Positions 21,317 to 33,773 of a stretch of 64,000 bases of DNA are shown here, piece after piece. The translations under genes were made by a program, and so were the position numbers. How positions within the stretch are numbered: position 1 is the stretch's first letter; every line of letters starts with the position of its first letter. The notes beneath the pieces are model-generated. The model was not told the origin of the DNA. It saw only the letters and a list, made by a program, of their open reading frames with translations, and did no database searches. Source of the stretch: Bolinopsis microptera (taxonomy: Eukaryota > Ctenophora > Tentaculata > Lobata > Bolinopsidae). The stretch is taken from positions 13,687,675 through 13,751,674 of the forward strand of contig NC_087076.1 of the NCBI RefSeq assembly GCF_026151205.1. Direction: 5' to 3'.

Positions 21317-24300
21317 ATGTCAAAGCTCCTCCGGTCCGAGGAGATGACCCTCGTGCAGATATTCTTATCTCAGGAGGCGTCATACAACTGTATCAGAGAA
21401 CTTGGAGAGTTGGTCAGTTAATTTATTAATAAATTAATTAGGATATGCATGAATTTGTATTTTCGAACTATGATTTTTCTTTCATAGATTAGAAGGGATT
21501 AGTTTTAAAACTATTTTATCATTTCAGGGTGCGGTTCAATTTGCTGACGTGAGTTTTTTACATACTTTCAACAATTAGTATCGATAATATAATGCTGCGG
21601 AAGCTAAGTATTCGAACAAAACGGATATATCTGTGATTTCAACATTGTTCAACAGTTGATGCTATGATATCACATAATCCTCGTTAACGTCACTGTAATT
21701 TCAGCTAAATGAAGGAGTGAACGCTTTCTCTCGTAACTATGTGTCAGAGATCAGACGTTCTGAGGAAATGGAACGACGACTTCGTAAGTAGTGTACTGTA
21801 GTGTATATGTAGTACTGAATTGTAACGTAATTTGATAGGAATTTGCGAGTTTTCTCACATTTACCATGTTTAGAAAGAACTTATAATAATTTTACAATAA
21901 TAAATATCAAGTTAAGTATTAGTAGATGTCTGAGTGACTGAATTCTGTTCAGGATTCTTTGCTGGGGAGATTGAGCGAGAGAAGCTTCCTGTCCCTGCTG
22001 ACTACAAAGTCCCTCAAGCCCCTAATCCTAAAGACCTGATCGATCTCGAGGTAAAAAAGCAGCAACAATTTACTGTTTTTAAGATAGTCCTGTATTTTTC
22101 AAATTTCAAGAGCCTAAAGCCGATAAGAATGAACAAATTGCCACCAAACTTATTACGGCCGACGCGACAGCAGATCTGGCTCACCCTGTAATCTGTATCA
22201 TGTTTATATATCGAGTGAGTTACTTAAACACATTACAGGCAACACTAGAGCAACTGGAGGGGGAGACTAGACAGATTAATGCCAACCAGGAAGCTCTTTT
22301 GAGGAACTTCTATGAGCTAAAAGAGCTGAAACACGTTCTTAACTCAGCTAGTACTTTCTTTCAAGAGGTTTGAAATTCTTCTTACCTGGACCTCACTTCA
22401 TCTTAATCTACTGAATTGTACAAAAAGATTTGTTTTTGTCCCAGAACTTGGAAAGCCCAATGCAACATATGCAAGGTGTGACTGACATTTTAAAACCAAC
22501 CTGTTAGGGTGCAGCGATCCAGCAGGAAGGGCTGAAGGAGCGACTTACGCCGAAATACGACGAGGAAGCCGGAGGTAACATCTCCCGGCACCTCAGTTTC
22601 TTGTGTGGTGTTATCAACCGGTCTAAAATCCCTGTTTTTGAAAGGGTCCTCTGGAGAGCCAGTAGAGGTCTGTTATTTTAAACTTCTTGTTATTTATTAT
22701 TCTACTGCTAACTGGTTATTTTATTTGTTATATATTATTATTAAGCAAACGTTTCTATTGTATAAATCCAATTGATTTTCCATCGTTATTCCCCAATTTT
22801 TGGTAAAATAGCATTGGCATGGGCTTTGAAAGCTAAAGCTTTAAAAGCTTGAAAATAAACAATCACCATATATATTTTATTTCTCGATTATTCTATTTTG
22901 ACTTGGGATTTATTTATTAGGATTTGTCGTTTTAACCACTTTCTTAAATCTCTTTGTTTGTCTAGGTAAAGCTCTGTTGAGACACATGGAGATAGAGGAG
23001 CCTCTGAAGGATCCAGCCACCGAAGAAGAGATCTCCAAATCTACTTTCATAGTCTACTTCCAGGGAGAGCAGCTCAAGATGCGAGTCAAGAAGATCTGTG
23101 AGGGGTAAGTTCTGAGAACGTGACTTTTAGCTCTAACAAATTAATTTTGTAGTTCTTACAGTGTCTCATAAATTGTGATAGCTACCTGGCCATAGTTCCC
23201 ATGGCCATAGTTAGGTCAGATCTCAAGATGCAATTTGTGGACCAAATGGTCGAGTGAAAATGATGATATTATTATGGTAAGAAGTGTTTTGTCCAAAAAT
23301 ACAATTTAAAACTCTGCTGAGAATATCAAACTAACCTACCGCTCGTTCAGTTTGGGAGCAACTACATACCCTTGCAAAGAAGACTGGGAGGAGAGAAGAC
23401 AGACAGAAGCTGAAGTTGACAAGAGATTGGAGGAGTTGACCAGTATTCTTAACGAGACCAAGAACCACCGCTTCAGGATGCTGAACACCGTTGTCAGCAG
23501 TATCAACTCTTGGATCATCCAGGTAAATTGTCAATACATCCAGGTATTTTGTGTACACAGTACATAATTGTGTACTGTATAGTTGTACGTTGGGCCGGTA
23601 AGCGTGCACAGTATACATACGTAAGAACATAGCATACACGCGCTACTATTGGATGTTTTCATTTCCGTAACATGCAGTTACCCCACATGTGATTATCTCA
23701 TGTTGTGGCTTAATCACTACATACCATACAGTTACTGCGCACATGATGTACACTGTTCATTATGGAATGTATTGATCTAGCTATACATATAAATTATGAA
23801 ACTTGAGAGAAATACACGGTGAAAAGTACATACTACATAGTAAGTTATGAACTATTATCGTATCATTATAATTAATTCTATCACGTGTTCAGGTTAGAAA
23901 AGTGAAGGCTATCTGGTACACGATGAACAAGTTTAAGAAGACAGAAACAGGGCTCCTGCACGCGGAGGGATGGTGTCCTAAACTACAACTCAACGAAGTT
24001 GACAGGGCCCTCAAACGTGGAGCGGTATGTTGACACTCGCAATATTTTCATTAATTTGATTTTACAGAGTAAGGTCAGCTACTTTATATGTACTGAACTA
24101 TTTTATTGACGATAACAGCCAGAAATCATTGATTTTAATAAATAATTAAGTTTACCGAAGCATTGAAACCATTTTGAATCTGTTGTTGACATTAAAAATA
24201 AATATCCTAAAATATAGCCCTCCTCAGCAATCAGCGGGTAGCGAAGTAGCGCCTATCCTAAACACGGTAACAACGCGACGTACCCCACCCACCTACCACC

Positions 24301-27300
24301 GTACTAACAAACTGACTAAGGGTTACCAGGCTATCATTGACGCGTACGGTGTGGCTTCCTATCAGGAGATAAATCCAGGTTTTTAGGGCCTGATATTTAT
24401 ATTGTTTATTTTGTTTTAAAGGTGTGTTTAAACTAGGGGTGTCTGATATTTTAACTGTTCATTTTACTTTTGAGAAGTCTTACTAGGGTATTTGAATTTA
24501 GTTTTTTGTTCATGTTTCATGATTATGAGTTACAATCTCGCGCCACAGGGAAATGTCTAATCTAGACCTTTTTAATCTCTAAATAAATTTCATCAACGTG
24601 TAAAAACCAAACTACAAAGAGCTCGTATTCTAACAGTGACATATTTTCAGCGATATTTACAATCATAACGTTCCCCTTCCTGTTTGGTATCATGTTCGGA
24701 GATATCGGTCACGGGTTCATTATGTTCCTCGCTGGACTGTACCTTGTATTGAAGGAGGGTTACTTCACCAAACGGCTCAAGTCATACGAAGAGGTGAATT
24801 TTATCTTTGCGGAGATTTAACCTGATAAGATAAACCATTTTGGAGTGGTTATATTTGGATATAATATTTGGACCGAAAGCTATAAAAACTGCATGTTAAA
24901 TGATAGGAAATCACTTTTTGAACTGACACGATGGCCCCTTCACAAGATAAACCAACATTGAAAATGACTGATCGTTCTCACAGATATTCCTGATGATGTT
25001 CCACGGTCGGTACATTATAATGATGAACGGACTGTTTGCTGTGTACGCAGGATTCCTTTACAACGACATATTCTCACTCTCCATCAATATATTCGGTTCT
25101 TCCTGGCAACCTACAAACTACACGCGCTACGAGAAAAACTCATCTCAGTAAGTTAAAGAAATGCACCCTTTTTGTAATGTGAGGAAGGAATGGTATTTTC
25201 AAGTCAAGTCCTAATAAATAAGCGTCGATATTCGTTCCAAATACTGCAACATTTTTGATGCCAATATTACTGATTCCTTATATTTTCAGCTACATTAATC
25301 CCGATGCTATCTACGGTTTGGATCCAATAGGAGACGAATACAATGGAGATCCCTACTTGTTCGGAATTGACCCCTTCTGGAATCTGGCGGAAAACAAGCT
25401 AACTTTTGTTAATTCCTATAAGATGAAGCTCGCTGTTATTCTTGGGCTCACACAGATGACATTTGGATTGATTCTCAGTTTCTTTAACTATAAGTAAGAT
25501 ATAATATTTGTTCGGTCGAAGTTTAATTTGATTGACTTGATCGTGTAAACATTATCTATTTCCGTATTGGGGGCGGTCACACTTTGACGTCCTAGACTGT
25601 CTTAGTGCGCGCACGCGAAAATACTTTTCATGTACAAACTAATCCTAAACTTCCGGCAAGTGCGCGCGCGCGAGCACGTACGTTATACGTACGTACACAT
25701 GTTATATATCCCAATAATACTCTCTGCAATAGTACATACATTGTATATCTTTACTTCGCGAGTAATGAAATATGAATAGACTGGTCTGATGATTGATATG
25801 AACAGTTCATTAAAGTTGGCCATCTCATCCTTGGATGGCCGAATCCATCTAATTGTTTCGGTACTTAAAGTGTCAGTAGTTTAACTTCAATCTAACCAAT
25901 GTTTTTCAGGTTCAAGGGCAAAACTCTAAACATATATTGCACATTCCTCCCACAAATGATTTTCTTGCAATGTCTCATCGGTTACCTGGTCTTCATGATA
26001 TTTTTCAAGTGGTTCGCATGTGATGCCACCACAGACCAACCATCACTTCTTATCTGTCTCATCAACATGTTCCTGAAGTTTGCGGGAGAAATTGACGAGG
26101 GAATGCAGCTTTATCCAATGCAGGTAATTGGTAATTAGTTGTTATCCAGGTAATTACTAATTAGTTATTATTCTTGCTCGTTGTATCGTTTATTAGGAAA
26201 TATTTTTCACTGTTAACACTCCCAACGGTCATTCCGCGACTCACATTGGCCACACAGAGCTAGAATATTCTGACTCATAATTTTCGTTTTATTGGACTTG
26301 TGACCCATGTTCCATTAAGATAAAAAAGAAACCATAATGTAACCTTTTAATTTTACTTCCTCAGCGCTACATACAAGCTGCACTGGTGGTAGTGGCGGTG
26401 ATATGTGTGCCGTGGATGTTTGTCGCCAAGCCAATCATCGAGCACATGTACCCACGAGTCCGGCAAGCGGTAAGTTATGTACTCCGTGGTGCGTTTCGTA
26501 GTTTGACACTTTATACCTCACGAATTCTGAAGGAATAAAAGCATTATTATTGGAAGGTATTCTCTTAAATAAAACAAACCTCTTTGCTGCTAATTCTACA
26601 TGTGTGTGTGTACGTGTCACGTGTGCGTGCTGTATGTGCCAACCTGTTTATAATATACTTGGCTTTAAAGGGGTTCGAATAATTTCATAGCTAAATTAAG
26701 TTTATAAATCGCTTAATCGATTTCACAGTCCGTCTCCAAGTCTAGATTCAATACTATTTAAATGAATCTAATTTCTAATGATTTCAAAAGCACTTTTGAT
26801 CCGTGTGTTCGAATGATCAAAAAAAAAGGCCGCCGAAATAATCCTCGTTTTGATTCGGTGCATGTATCGCTGACGCATGTTTACAATCCCCATTAGAGCT
26901 ATGCCCCAATACCACAGAACTATCAACAATTCGATAATGAGGGAGATGATGAGGAAGAAGAGGGGGAGGAAGATCACGGAATGATGGATGTCATGGTGCA
27001 CCAAGGTATCGAGACTATCGAGTTCACGCTGGGTTGTATCTCCAACACTGCCAGTTACCTCCGACTCTGGGCTCTCTCACTCGCTCACGCAGGTTAACTG
27101 TCATTATTAGTGTATCTTCACGTTAGATGAACGGTCCAGTCATTCGTATAGACATAGAATATAGATATATATGTTATTTTGCAGAAATATCTACGAAATT
27201 GAACCGGTGAGACTAGTCTCTTTTACCTTTACAAATAAAGAGACAACCAAAAAGACTGGCTGAACTGGCGAAGTTTCATTTCATTAAACTGTGATATTGA

Positions 27301-27772
27301 TAACTTTGAGCAGTAATTCTCGTATTATGCTCAGATTAAACCTGTCCTCATTTCATAGAGTTATCTGAAGTGCTGTGGAGTATGGTTATGCAAGCTGGAC
27401 TGGGTATGGACATCAACAAATACGTCAACCCCATCCTCATCATTGTGACGTTCTCGTTCTGGGCGGTCCTCACTGTGGCTATCCTCATTGTGATGGAGGG
27501 ACTGTCTGCCTTCCTTCACGCCCTCCGTCTTCACTGGTTAGTTTTTAGTGTGCACTGTTACGCTTATAGATATATATTATATACATCTAGGTTAAGTTAT
27601 TTTGTCGTTGGGCCGGGTCGTATCTAGGTTAAATTGTCGCATACTAATGATTATAATGATGACAATCTCTCTCACCAGGGTGGAGTTCCAAAACAAGTTC
27701 TACGAGGGAGAAGGTCACCTTTTCGCTCCCTTCTCCTTCGAGCGAATGCTGAATGGGGCTGACGACGAGTAG
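21317..27772 (+). CDS. ATP6V0A: V-type proton ATPase 116-kDa subunit a, 18 exons
   Basis: This is the membrane subunit of the V0 sector that forms the proton half-channels. Exons: 21317-21412, 21528-21548, 21705-21783, 21953-22050, 22239-22367, 22508-22667, 22966-23104, 23351-23522, 23893-24024, 24228-24378, 24651-24793, 24984-25147, 25290-25493, 25910-26123, 26365-26469, 26897-27092, 27359-27536, 27679-27772. They total 2475 nt (824 residues plus TAG), all introns are GT-AG, and phases agree throughout. The start [10 protein letters not shown] matches the family. The cytosolic N domain covers about residues 1-400, followed by membrane helices ([15 protein letters not shown]). [17 protein letters not shown] holds the essential Arg at about 725, and the C terminus has [20 protein letters not shown]. 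Exon 2 is only 21 bp. Exon 16 adds an acidic stretch ([11 protein letters not shown]). The paralogue type cannot be assigned. Confidence 0.97.
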
Positions 27773-28348
27773 AGATTATGTCATGATTCCTGCAGCTGTG
27801 CTTTTAAACTCTCAAGCCTGATACATCATAAATTACTGTTTATTTTAACTGTTCTTTGTGTGAATTAGGACTTAATGAATGGATTTTTCGGATTTATCGG
27901 TTATTGTAGGAGTTTTGTATGTGCCTTTCACTTTCACCGGTGCATCAACTTACTTCATATTCAAGACTTCGATGATTTTTATTTCGGGTTCGGTTCAGCT
28001 GGCTGAATCGACACGACAATCAGTATCAAGTACACCATTAAATGTTTTAGTTTTCTTTGAATGTTAGTTTTCTTCAAATGTAAGTGTTATATACGAATGT
28101 TATACGACAAGTGTTATATACGATTGTAGATTGTTTGAATGAAATAGTTTATTTCCTGGATTCTTTTTTGTGAACATTTGATCTTGTTCAGTTGTTCAAT
28201 TCCTTATTTAATTTAGCTGAGTGTCCAAAGGAACGCCAATTCACGAAAAACATATTCAGCATCAAATGAAGGCTCTGTTTAAATCAATATTTTCAATTTT
28301 AGCAATTTTTGAGAAAACATCAATGAGAATGTTACTGGGCCGCGCTTT
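27773..28348. other. 3' flank of the V-ATPase gene
   Basis: The 3' untranslated region should begin here. No further gene was seen. The short open frame at 27879-28067 shows no family features. Confidence 0.45.
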
Positions 28349-28445
28349 GTAGCGCGATGCACTACTGGGTCGCGCGCGCGCATCCAATAATGCTTCTCGC
28401 AACCACAGATCGGCGAGATGCGAAGGATTGACGTCGTGAATCAAG
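28349..28445 (+). repeat. CG-rich repeat, copy 1
   Basis: This is a GC-rich block in AT-rich DNA. It starts GTAGCGCGATGCACTACTG and contains a CGCGCGCGCGCA run, CTTCTCGCAACCACAGATCG and GCGAGATGCGAAGGATTGAC. A diverged copy of the whole block lies at 28969-29072. Confidence 0.65.
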
Positions 28446-28968
28446 GCCGCGCTCAGCCTGTCATTCCGCCTAATCTAATGTTTAACTTTATGAATATGAG
28501 GTCCCAAGGTAATGAGAATTATGCACCCTAGCAATTGGCGCGCGCGGCGGCTTTGATGTTAGGGGCTACAAGTTCAAAGTTAGGCAGCTGACGAAAAAAC
28601 GCCACACGCGTTCAGCGTACGGCTTTTCGTTTTTGATTTTACAAAGCAACTTTTAATTATTATTAATGAAATTATCGAATATTTATAATTCAATATGTAT
28701 TGATTCTTCTGTGGAAAATAAAAATTGTATTTTACTAACATTGTATTTTACTAATGCGAACGAAATGAGTTATGGCCAAACGATTCTTCAATTTCAAAAT
28801 AATAAAGTCAAAGGACTCTGTTTTAAAACACAAGCTCATTCTTATGGAAGTTTAATTCTGTCTATTCTAATTTTTCGTACCTGGACTGTATCTTGAGTAG
28901 CTCACTTTTCAGTGTTACTTTAACTAAGTTCGTTGATTTAGTAAAGCTTATCAAATTGTAGCGCGATG
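28446..28968. other. Intergenic DNA between CG-rich repeats
   Basis: No gene was seen. The 76-codon frame at 28666-28896 is AT-rich and has no motif. GC-rich patches (ggcgcgcgcggcggc near 28540) resemble the flanking repeats. Confidence 0.4.
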
Positions 28969-29072
28969 CGTTACTGTGCCGCGCCGCGCACTCAATGAGG
29001 CTTCTCACAGTGAGATCGGCGAGATGCGCTACTGTGCCGCGCCGAGCTGCGATGAATTGACATCGTCAATTA
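28969..29072 (+). repeat. CG-rich repeat, copy 2
   Basis: This is a diverged copy of 28349-28445: GTAGCGCGATGCGTTACTG, then CGCGCCGCGCAC, CTTCTCACAGTGAGATCGG and GCGAGATGCGCTACTG. The inner part is itself repeated, since CGGCGAGATGCGCTACTGTG echoes the start. Confidence 0.65.
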
Positions 29073-29236
29073 ACTTATCAAACTGCCACATTTTTGTTGA
29101 TTGATAAATGAAAGAGGAGGATGGGTTCGGGCCGGTGATGAACTCAGAACTGGTATGAACGTCTTTGTGATGGTGATCTGTGGAGTAAAGATAGGAGTGA
29201 GATTGGAGATTCTAATCTGACAATTTTGAACAGTTT

Positions 29237-29811
29237 TAATAAACATGTGTATTTTTACAAGTTGTGGACGGTAAGAAGGCCGCTCTTGTTAAACAACGGC
29301 TTTGTAAGCTCTTTTTCAAAGAATTCCCTTCCTAGGATTTGTTCATCTATACAACATGTTCTGGCACATGTTCTAAACTTATCTAGATATGCTTCAAGGT
29401 CACCAAATAGTATTCTGATACATTTTTTCTGAGTGATGAAGATAGGTTGAAGCATATTGTTACTTGACCCACCCCATACCGATATTCCAAATCTTAGGTG
29501 TGACTCAAATAACGTGTGGTACAATTCTTTATGGTGTTTTTTCGGGATAACGTGTCGTATTCTACTGAGTCTTCCGATCTCACATCTAAGTTTCGAGTTG
29601 AGGGCTCTTATTTGAGCATCCCATTTTAGCTTTTCGTCAATAATAACACCTAAAAACCTGGTCCCTTGAACTTGCTTTATTACCGTATTATTCAGAGTTA
29701 GTATACATTCTGATTCGTTATCTGCCTTATTATCAGTAGCTGTACGTGACGGCTTGAAGTGAATGTAGCAGCATTTCTTTATATTTATATGTAACAAGAT
29801 ACTCCTCAAGA
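29237..29811 (-). pseudogene. CR1/L2-like reverse transcriptase C-terminal fragment
   Basis: A minus-strand frame of 184 codons (29809 down to 29255) matches the C-terminal part of the 6374-9232 element. Shared landmarks are LLHIN-KCCYIHF, FLGV-IDEKL-W, FGISVWG, FITQKKCIRILFGDLEAYLDK, and the FFEKELTKPLFN and GLLTVHNL end. It is truncated at its 5' side, where it abuts reverse transcriptase pseudogene X on the opposite strand. It lacks the catalytic core, so it is dead. Confidence 0.85.
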
Positions 29812-29851
29812 AGATTCAGGCCTTTGGTATCCGTGGTAAGCTCTAGGACTG

Positions 29852-30945
29852 TAGGGTGAGAATCCCTGCCACGTTTTTGGTCAGTTTCGCCGGGGCTCAT
29901 GTCTCTCCTCGAGGGAGCATTAGTTTCTACAGAAGAACGGACAAATCCTAGCGAAGTCCAATCCGAACCACATCTTCCACCAGAGGTGGTGCTGGGTCAG
30001 CTGGTTACTGAACGGATTGGCCTGGAGAAAGGCATAGTCCTGTTATTCTCAAGTTAACCATAGAGGGGGTCAGGCGCTGTTCGCTCATGGCTGGTTCTTG
30101 GAGCCAACACCCTCAGCCCCACAGAAGTGGGAGCACTGTCGGTGGTGGCACACCCAGATAACGGACAGTGTCTCTCCTTCTTTCTTCTTGGACTTGCATT
30201 GTTGCTGGTGAGTCAGCTGGCAACAGTGTACCATACTGACTGGATCAGATCACACCAGTCTCATTTCCAGGCGAACCCACCCCCACTCACTCACTCACTC
30301 ACACGCCGCCCCCCGGGCCGCTCCAGCTAGTGGATATCTAGCAATTAGTTATTTTCCAGCTAGTGGATATCTAGCACTTACTCCTTTTCCAGCTAGTGGA
30401 TAATTAGCACCCAGAAAAACTCCGGTAAACGGAAGCAACACAAACACACAAACAAAGAAAAGTCACACGCGGCCCAAAATTTCAAATTAAACAAAAAAGG
30501 GTCTTCACAAAACACAAATTTGCTTGGTAGCTTCTTATTGTCAACATTTACCGCGCGCGCGTCGCAAAGACGCGCGCAAATAAAATAAAATAGATCGTAG
30601 ATTTGGGCAAGAGATACTAGATGCTCAGGTATGCCCTGTAGGTTCCTGTCAGCTCACTAGAAAAGACAGGGGGCAGCCTGTTCTAAAAGAGCGCCCGGGA
30701 GATCACCTAGGCATGGGTGGTGCTCTCCCGAGAACGAGCATTATGACAGTTTTCCTTCGGGAAAACGTCGCTCACCAGGCTTTATCCTCCGGAGGGTAAG
30801 GAGCACTAGCCCATGCCAAGTGCCCGTACCCTGTGACACCTACAACCGGAGGGACCCCAATAGACGTTAGTCACCAGACGGACGTAGCCTTCCGACAGGA
30901 AGGTGAAGTGGGTGCCCCAACCCAAAAAAAAAAAAAAAAAAAAAA
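29852..30945 (+). mobile_element. Non-coding poly(A) retroposon of 1.1 kb
   Basis: AAGCTCTAGGACTG occurs at 29838-29851 and 30946-30959, a 14-bp target duplication. The insert ends in about 22 A residues, so it was copied by target-primed reverse transcription. It has no reverse transcriptase and no convincing open frame. The second half has a GC-rich hairpin (GTTTTCCTTCGGGAAAAC near 30753) and three copies of CCAGCTAGTGGATATCTAGC near 30324-30410. It may be an internally deleted LINE derivative or a long SINE-like family. Confidence 0.85.
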
Positions 30946-31004
30946 AAGCTCTAGGACTGGATAGCCAGCTTTCTTACAGTGGTGTGCCCACCTACGAGTG
31001 GTAT

Positions 31005-31052
31005 TGAAACGTCGCGCGCCTGAAACGTCGCGCGCCTGAAACGTCGCGCGCC
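31005..31052 (+). repeat. Subterminal 16-bp tandem repeat, left end
   Basis: Three exact tandem copies of TGAAACGTCGCGCGCC lie 23 bp inside the left end of the giant element. The right end has the mirror copies at 48320-48367. Subterminal tandem repeats are often transposase-binding sites. Confidence 0.9.
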
Positions 31053-31170
31053 TGAAAGCATGATAATGTCAGCCGCGCCGTAAGCTTTGATCAGGTTTCA
31101 GGTATCGCGTCCGCGGCAAACAGAAGATAAATCGGAAATTGTGGAACCAGATGATACGGTTTTTGAGGCA

Positions 31171-31760
31171 TTTTGATACGGTCATTTTAGTCTGTTAAAG
31201 TAGTCTCAGAGTGCTGGAAATGGTTTCACGGTGTAGGGGGATGTGTTTACTAACTATTTTGACGTCAAAATTGTCGCCAGAGGCTCCCTGAGTCATGGAA
31301 TGAACGGAATGAACAAAAGTGAAATTTTTTCTAAAACTCGTCGGATTGCCCCAAAACAGGTCGGAATCGTTTGGTATTGACCCTTATAGTGTTCCTACAA
31401 AGTTTGGTGGCCCTAGCACTCCCAGAACGCCCACTAGAGACTTGATTCCATTTCCGTATCAGAAAGCTGGTTCGTGAGTATCCGATATTGATACGGTCAT
31501 TTCAGTCTGTTAAAGGGGCTGCAGAGTGCTGGAGATGATTGTACGGTGTAGGGGGATGTGTTTACTAACTATTTTGACGTCAAAATAGTCGCCCAAGACT
31601 CCCTGAGTCATGGAATGAACGAAATGAACAAAAATGAACATTTTTCTAAAACTCGTCGGATGGCCCCAAAACAGGTCGGAATCGTTTGGTATTGACCCTA
31701 ATAGTGTTCCTACGAAGTTTGGTGGCCCTAGCACTCCCAGAACACCCATTATACCCTTGG
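31171..31760 (+). repeat. Direct repeat of ~270 bp in each arm
   Basis: Two diverged copies (about 31171-31440 and 31486-31760) both run from GATACGGTCATTT through TGACGTCAAAAT and CATGGAATGAACG to GGTCGGAATCGTTTGGTATT and CCTAGCACTCCCAGAACRCCC. The right arm carries the same pair in reverse (about 47610-48200). The overlapping short open frames are by-products of the repeat. Confidence 0.85.
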
Positions 31761-33061
31761 CTGGATTCAAGAATTTAGAACCAGTTGAGCAGATACAACG
31801 GATTTTGAGAAATTTTGTCTGCTTGTGTTGTTGCAGAGAGTTGAATTTGGTTCAACAGTATTCAAACAAGATGTGTTCCAACTTAGTTTTGTAGCCCTAC
31901 CATTTTCAGCCTTACCATTTTCAGAACGTCCAATAGAATCCGGTTCCATTTTCTTCCAAGAAGCTGTAAACAAGGTTGTTTGAAATTTAAATTTAACCTC
32001 TCTGGTAATACAACTTTTTACTTGGATGGATTTCAATAATTAAAGAGAGCAGAGTTTTAAAAATTTGCCAGTATTTGGCACAATTTCTTTAGCTATTTCT
32101 TCGGACAGTTTTGATGCATTTACAGTGACTAACCACGCCTTTTGTTATATTTAACGGAACGTAAGATTGTGTATTCGTCTGAACCACCAGATATAATGAT
32201 AACAAGATAAACAGTGACTGAAATATGGCGAAAACTTGTTTAGCCCGCAGCTATTGAAAATGTCGAGTTTACGAAGCTTGATGTCTAAATGATAACACAA
32301 TTCTTTTAAGCAGATAAGATATTAAATCGAATACATGAAAACATAGCACGGCATGATAATCAAATGAACATTATGTTAACCATCAGTCTTAGTTTGTTCC
32401 TTTGTATGTGATGTACAGCCTGCCAGCATCTTAAGATCATCATAGCAGTTCACGCAACATTGGTCGTCTGAACTGCTTAACACTTGCGGAGGACATTTAA
32501 AAGACATCCGTCGTAGATGATATGTAGGGGGCCTGGTAGTGTGAACATAAGTCTTCGAAGGGACCATATGTGTGACAGAATCGCGTTGTGCACAATAGCA
32601 GAGGCCGCTTCGTTGGGTTGTTGATATCACGCTCAGCTCTGAAACAAAACACGAGGGTTGTTAGACGTGTAAAAACTGAAACCTTTCAAGTTCTGGGGTT
32701 ATGTAATAGACAAGAACAATGCATTGAATATAGAATCAGGACCTCTATCAGAAGTCAAATATCAAATATCACACGAATTGGTAAACATTTCGATCATGAA
32801 ATGAAACGAGATATTGTCACCGATTATAAGAATTAGGAGGTCACAAAAAGCAGCTTACTTGGGAACCATGACTGGAGTACACACAACCTCGACTGATTTC
32901 AAGAAACTGAACCCCCCAAAGTTGGGACCTTCACTCAACCACATTTGGGTACAGCCTGCAAAAATGATTATACATTCACCCACCGAGAAAAAAATAAGTT
33001 TTAAATTAAAATTTAAAAGGACTGCTGAAAATTTATTTTCCCCTGTAAAGTCTTAAAAAAT

Positions 33062-33093
<32 letters not shown>
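33062..33093 (+). repeat. Poly-G run
   Basis: About 32 G residues lie at the inner border of the left clean arm. This is the mirror position of the poly-C run at 46239-46347, but much shorter. Confidence 0.9.
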
Positions 33094-33701
33094 CGGGTGG
33101 GTCCCCCCGCCCTAGAAGAGTGGGCTGGCAAACAGAAGGGGGGTCTATTCACCTGGAAATTGGGGGTGGGAAACCCAAAATTTGGGGGGGGTTCTTCCCC
33201 GTAAAAAGGTGGATCTGGAAACCCAAAAGGGTTTGGGGGCCCCTCTATTTAGAATAGTGGGCCCCTTCCAAATAGAAGAAGGGGGTTTTTTTGGCCCCAG
33301 GAAGGGGGGGGGTCTTTTAAACCCTAAAAAAAAAGGAGTTTGGTCCCCGGGAATTGTGGGTCTGGACCCCCTATCAAGTTTCCAAAAAAAAAATTTGCAA
33401 ATGGATTGGGATTTTGCCCAAAAAAAGGGGAAATTTTCACGTGTCACGTGCAGTGGCGAAATGTCACTCCCCCCACCCCCCCCCCCCCAGCCTGCAAGAT
33501 TTCTTGCCCCACAAATTATTTTCTATTTAAAAAGATTTCGCGAGTCCCTTTGTAAGCGAAATTGTACGTATGACGCTTTATGTCGCTCGATGTTTATTTC
33601 TCAGAATTGTAAGTATGTCACTGTTATTGGATCTATAAATAACGAACAATTTACGTGCGTATTTTTATGAATTGTATTATGTTACATATTGTTATTTTGG
33701 T

Positions 33702-33773
33702 AAGCCCCTCGTAGCACGATGGTTTAGGGCGCGCTCGTCAAACAGTTGACTCGGGTTCGAGTCTCGTCAGCGG
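33702..33773 (+). ncRNA. tRNA-like sequence or SINE head inside the left arm
   Basis: Box A-like TAGCACGATGGTTTAGGGC and box B-like GGGTTCGAGTCTC are about 40 bp apart, as in a tRNA, and the T-arm largely pairs. The acceptor and anticodon stems do not pair, so this is probably a pseudo-tRNA or the head of a SINE. It sits in a clean 380-bp block (33490-33870) that I cannot find in the mirror half, so it would be an insertion specific to one arm. Confidence 0.55.
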
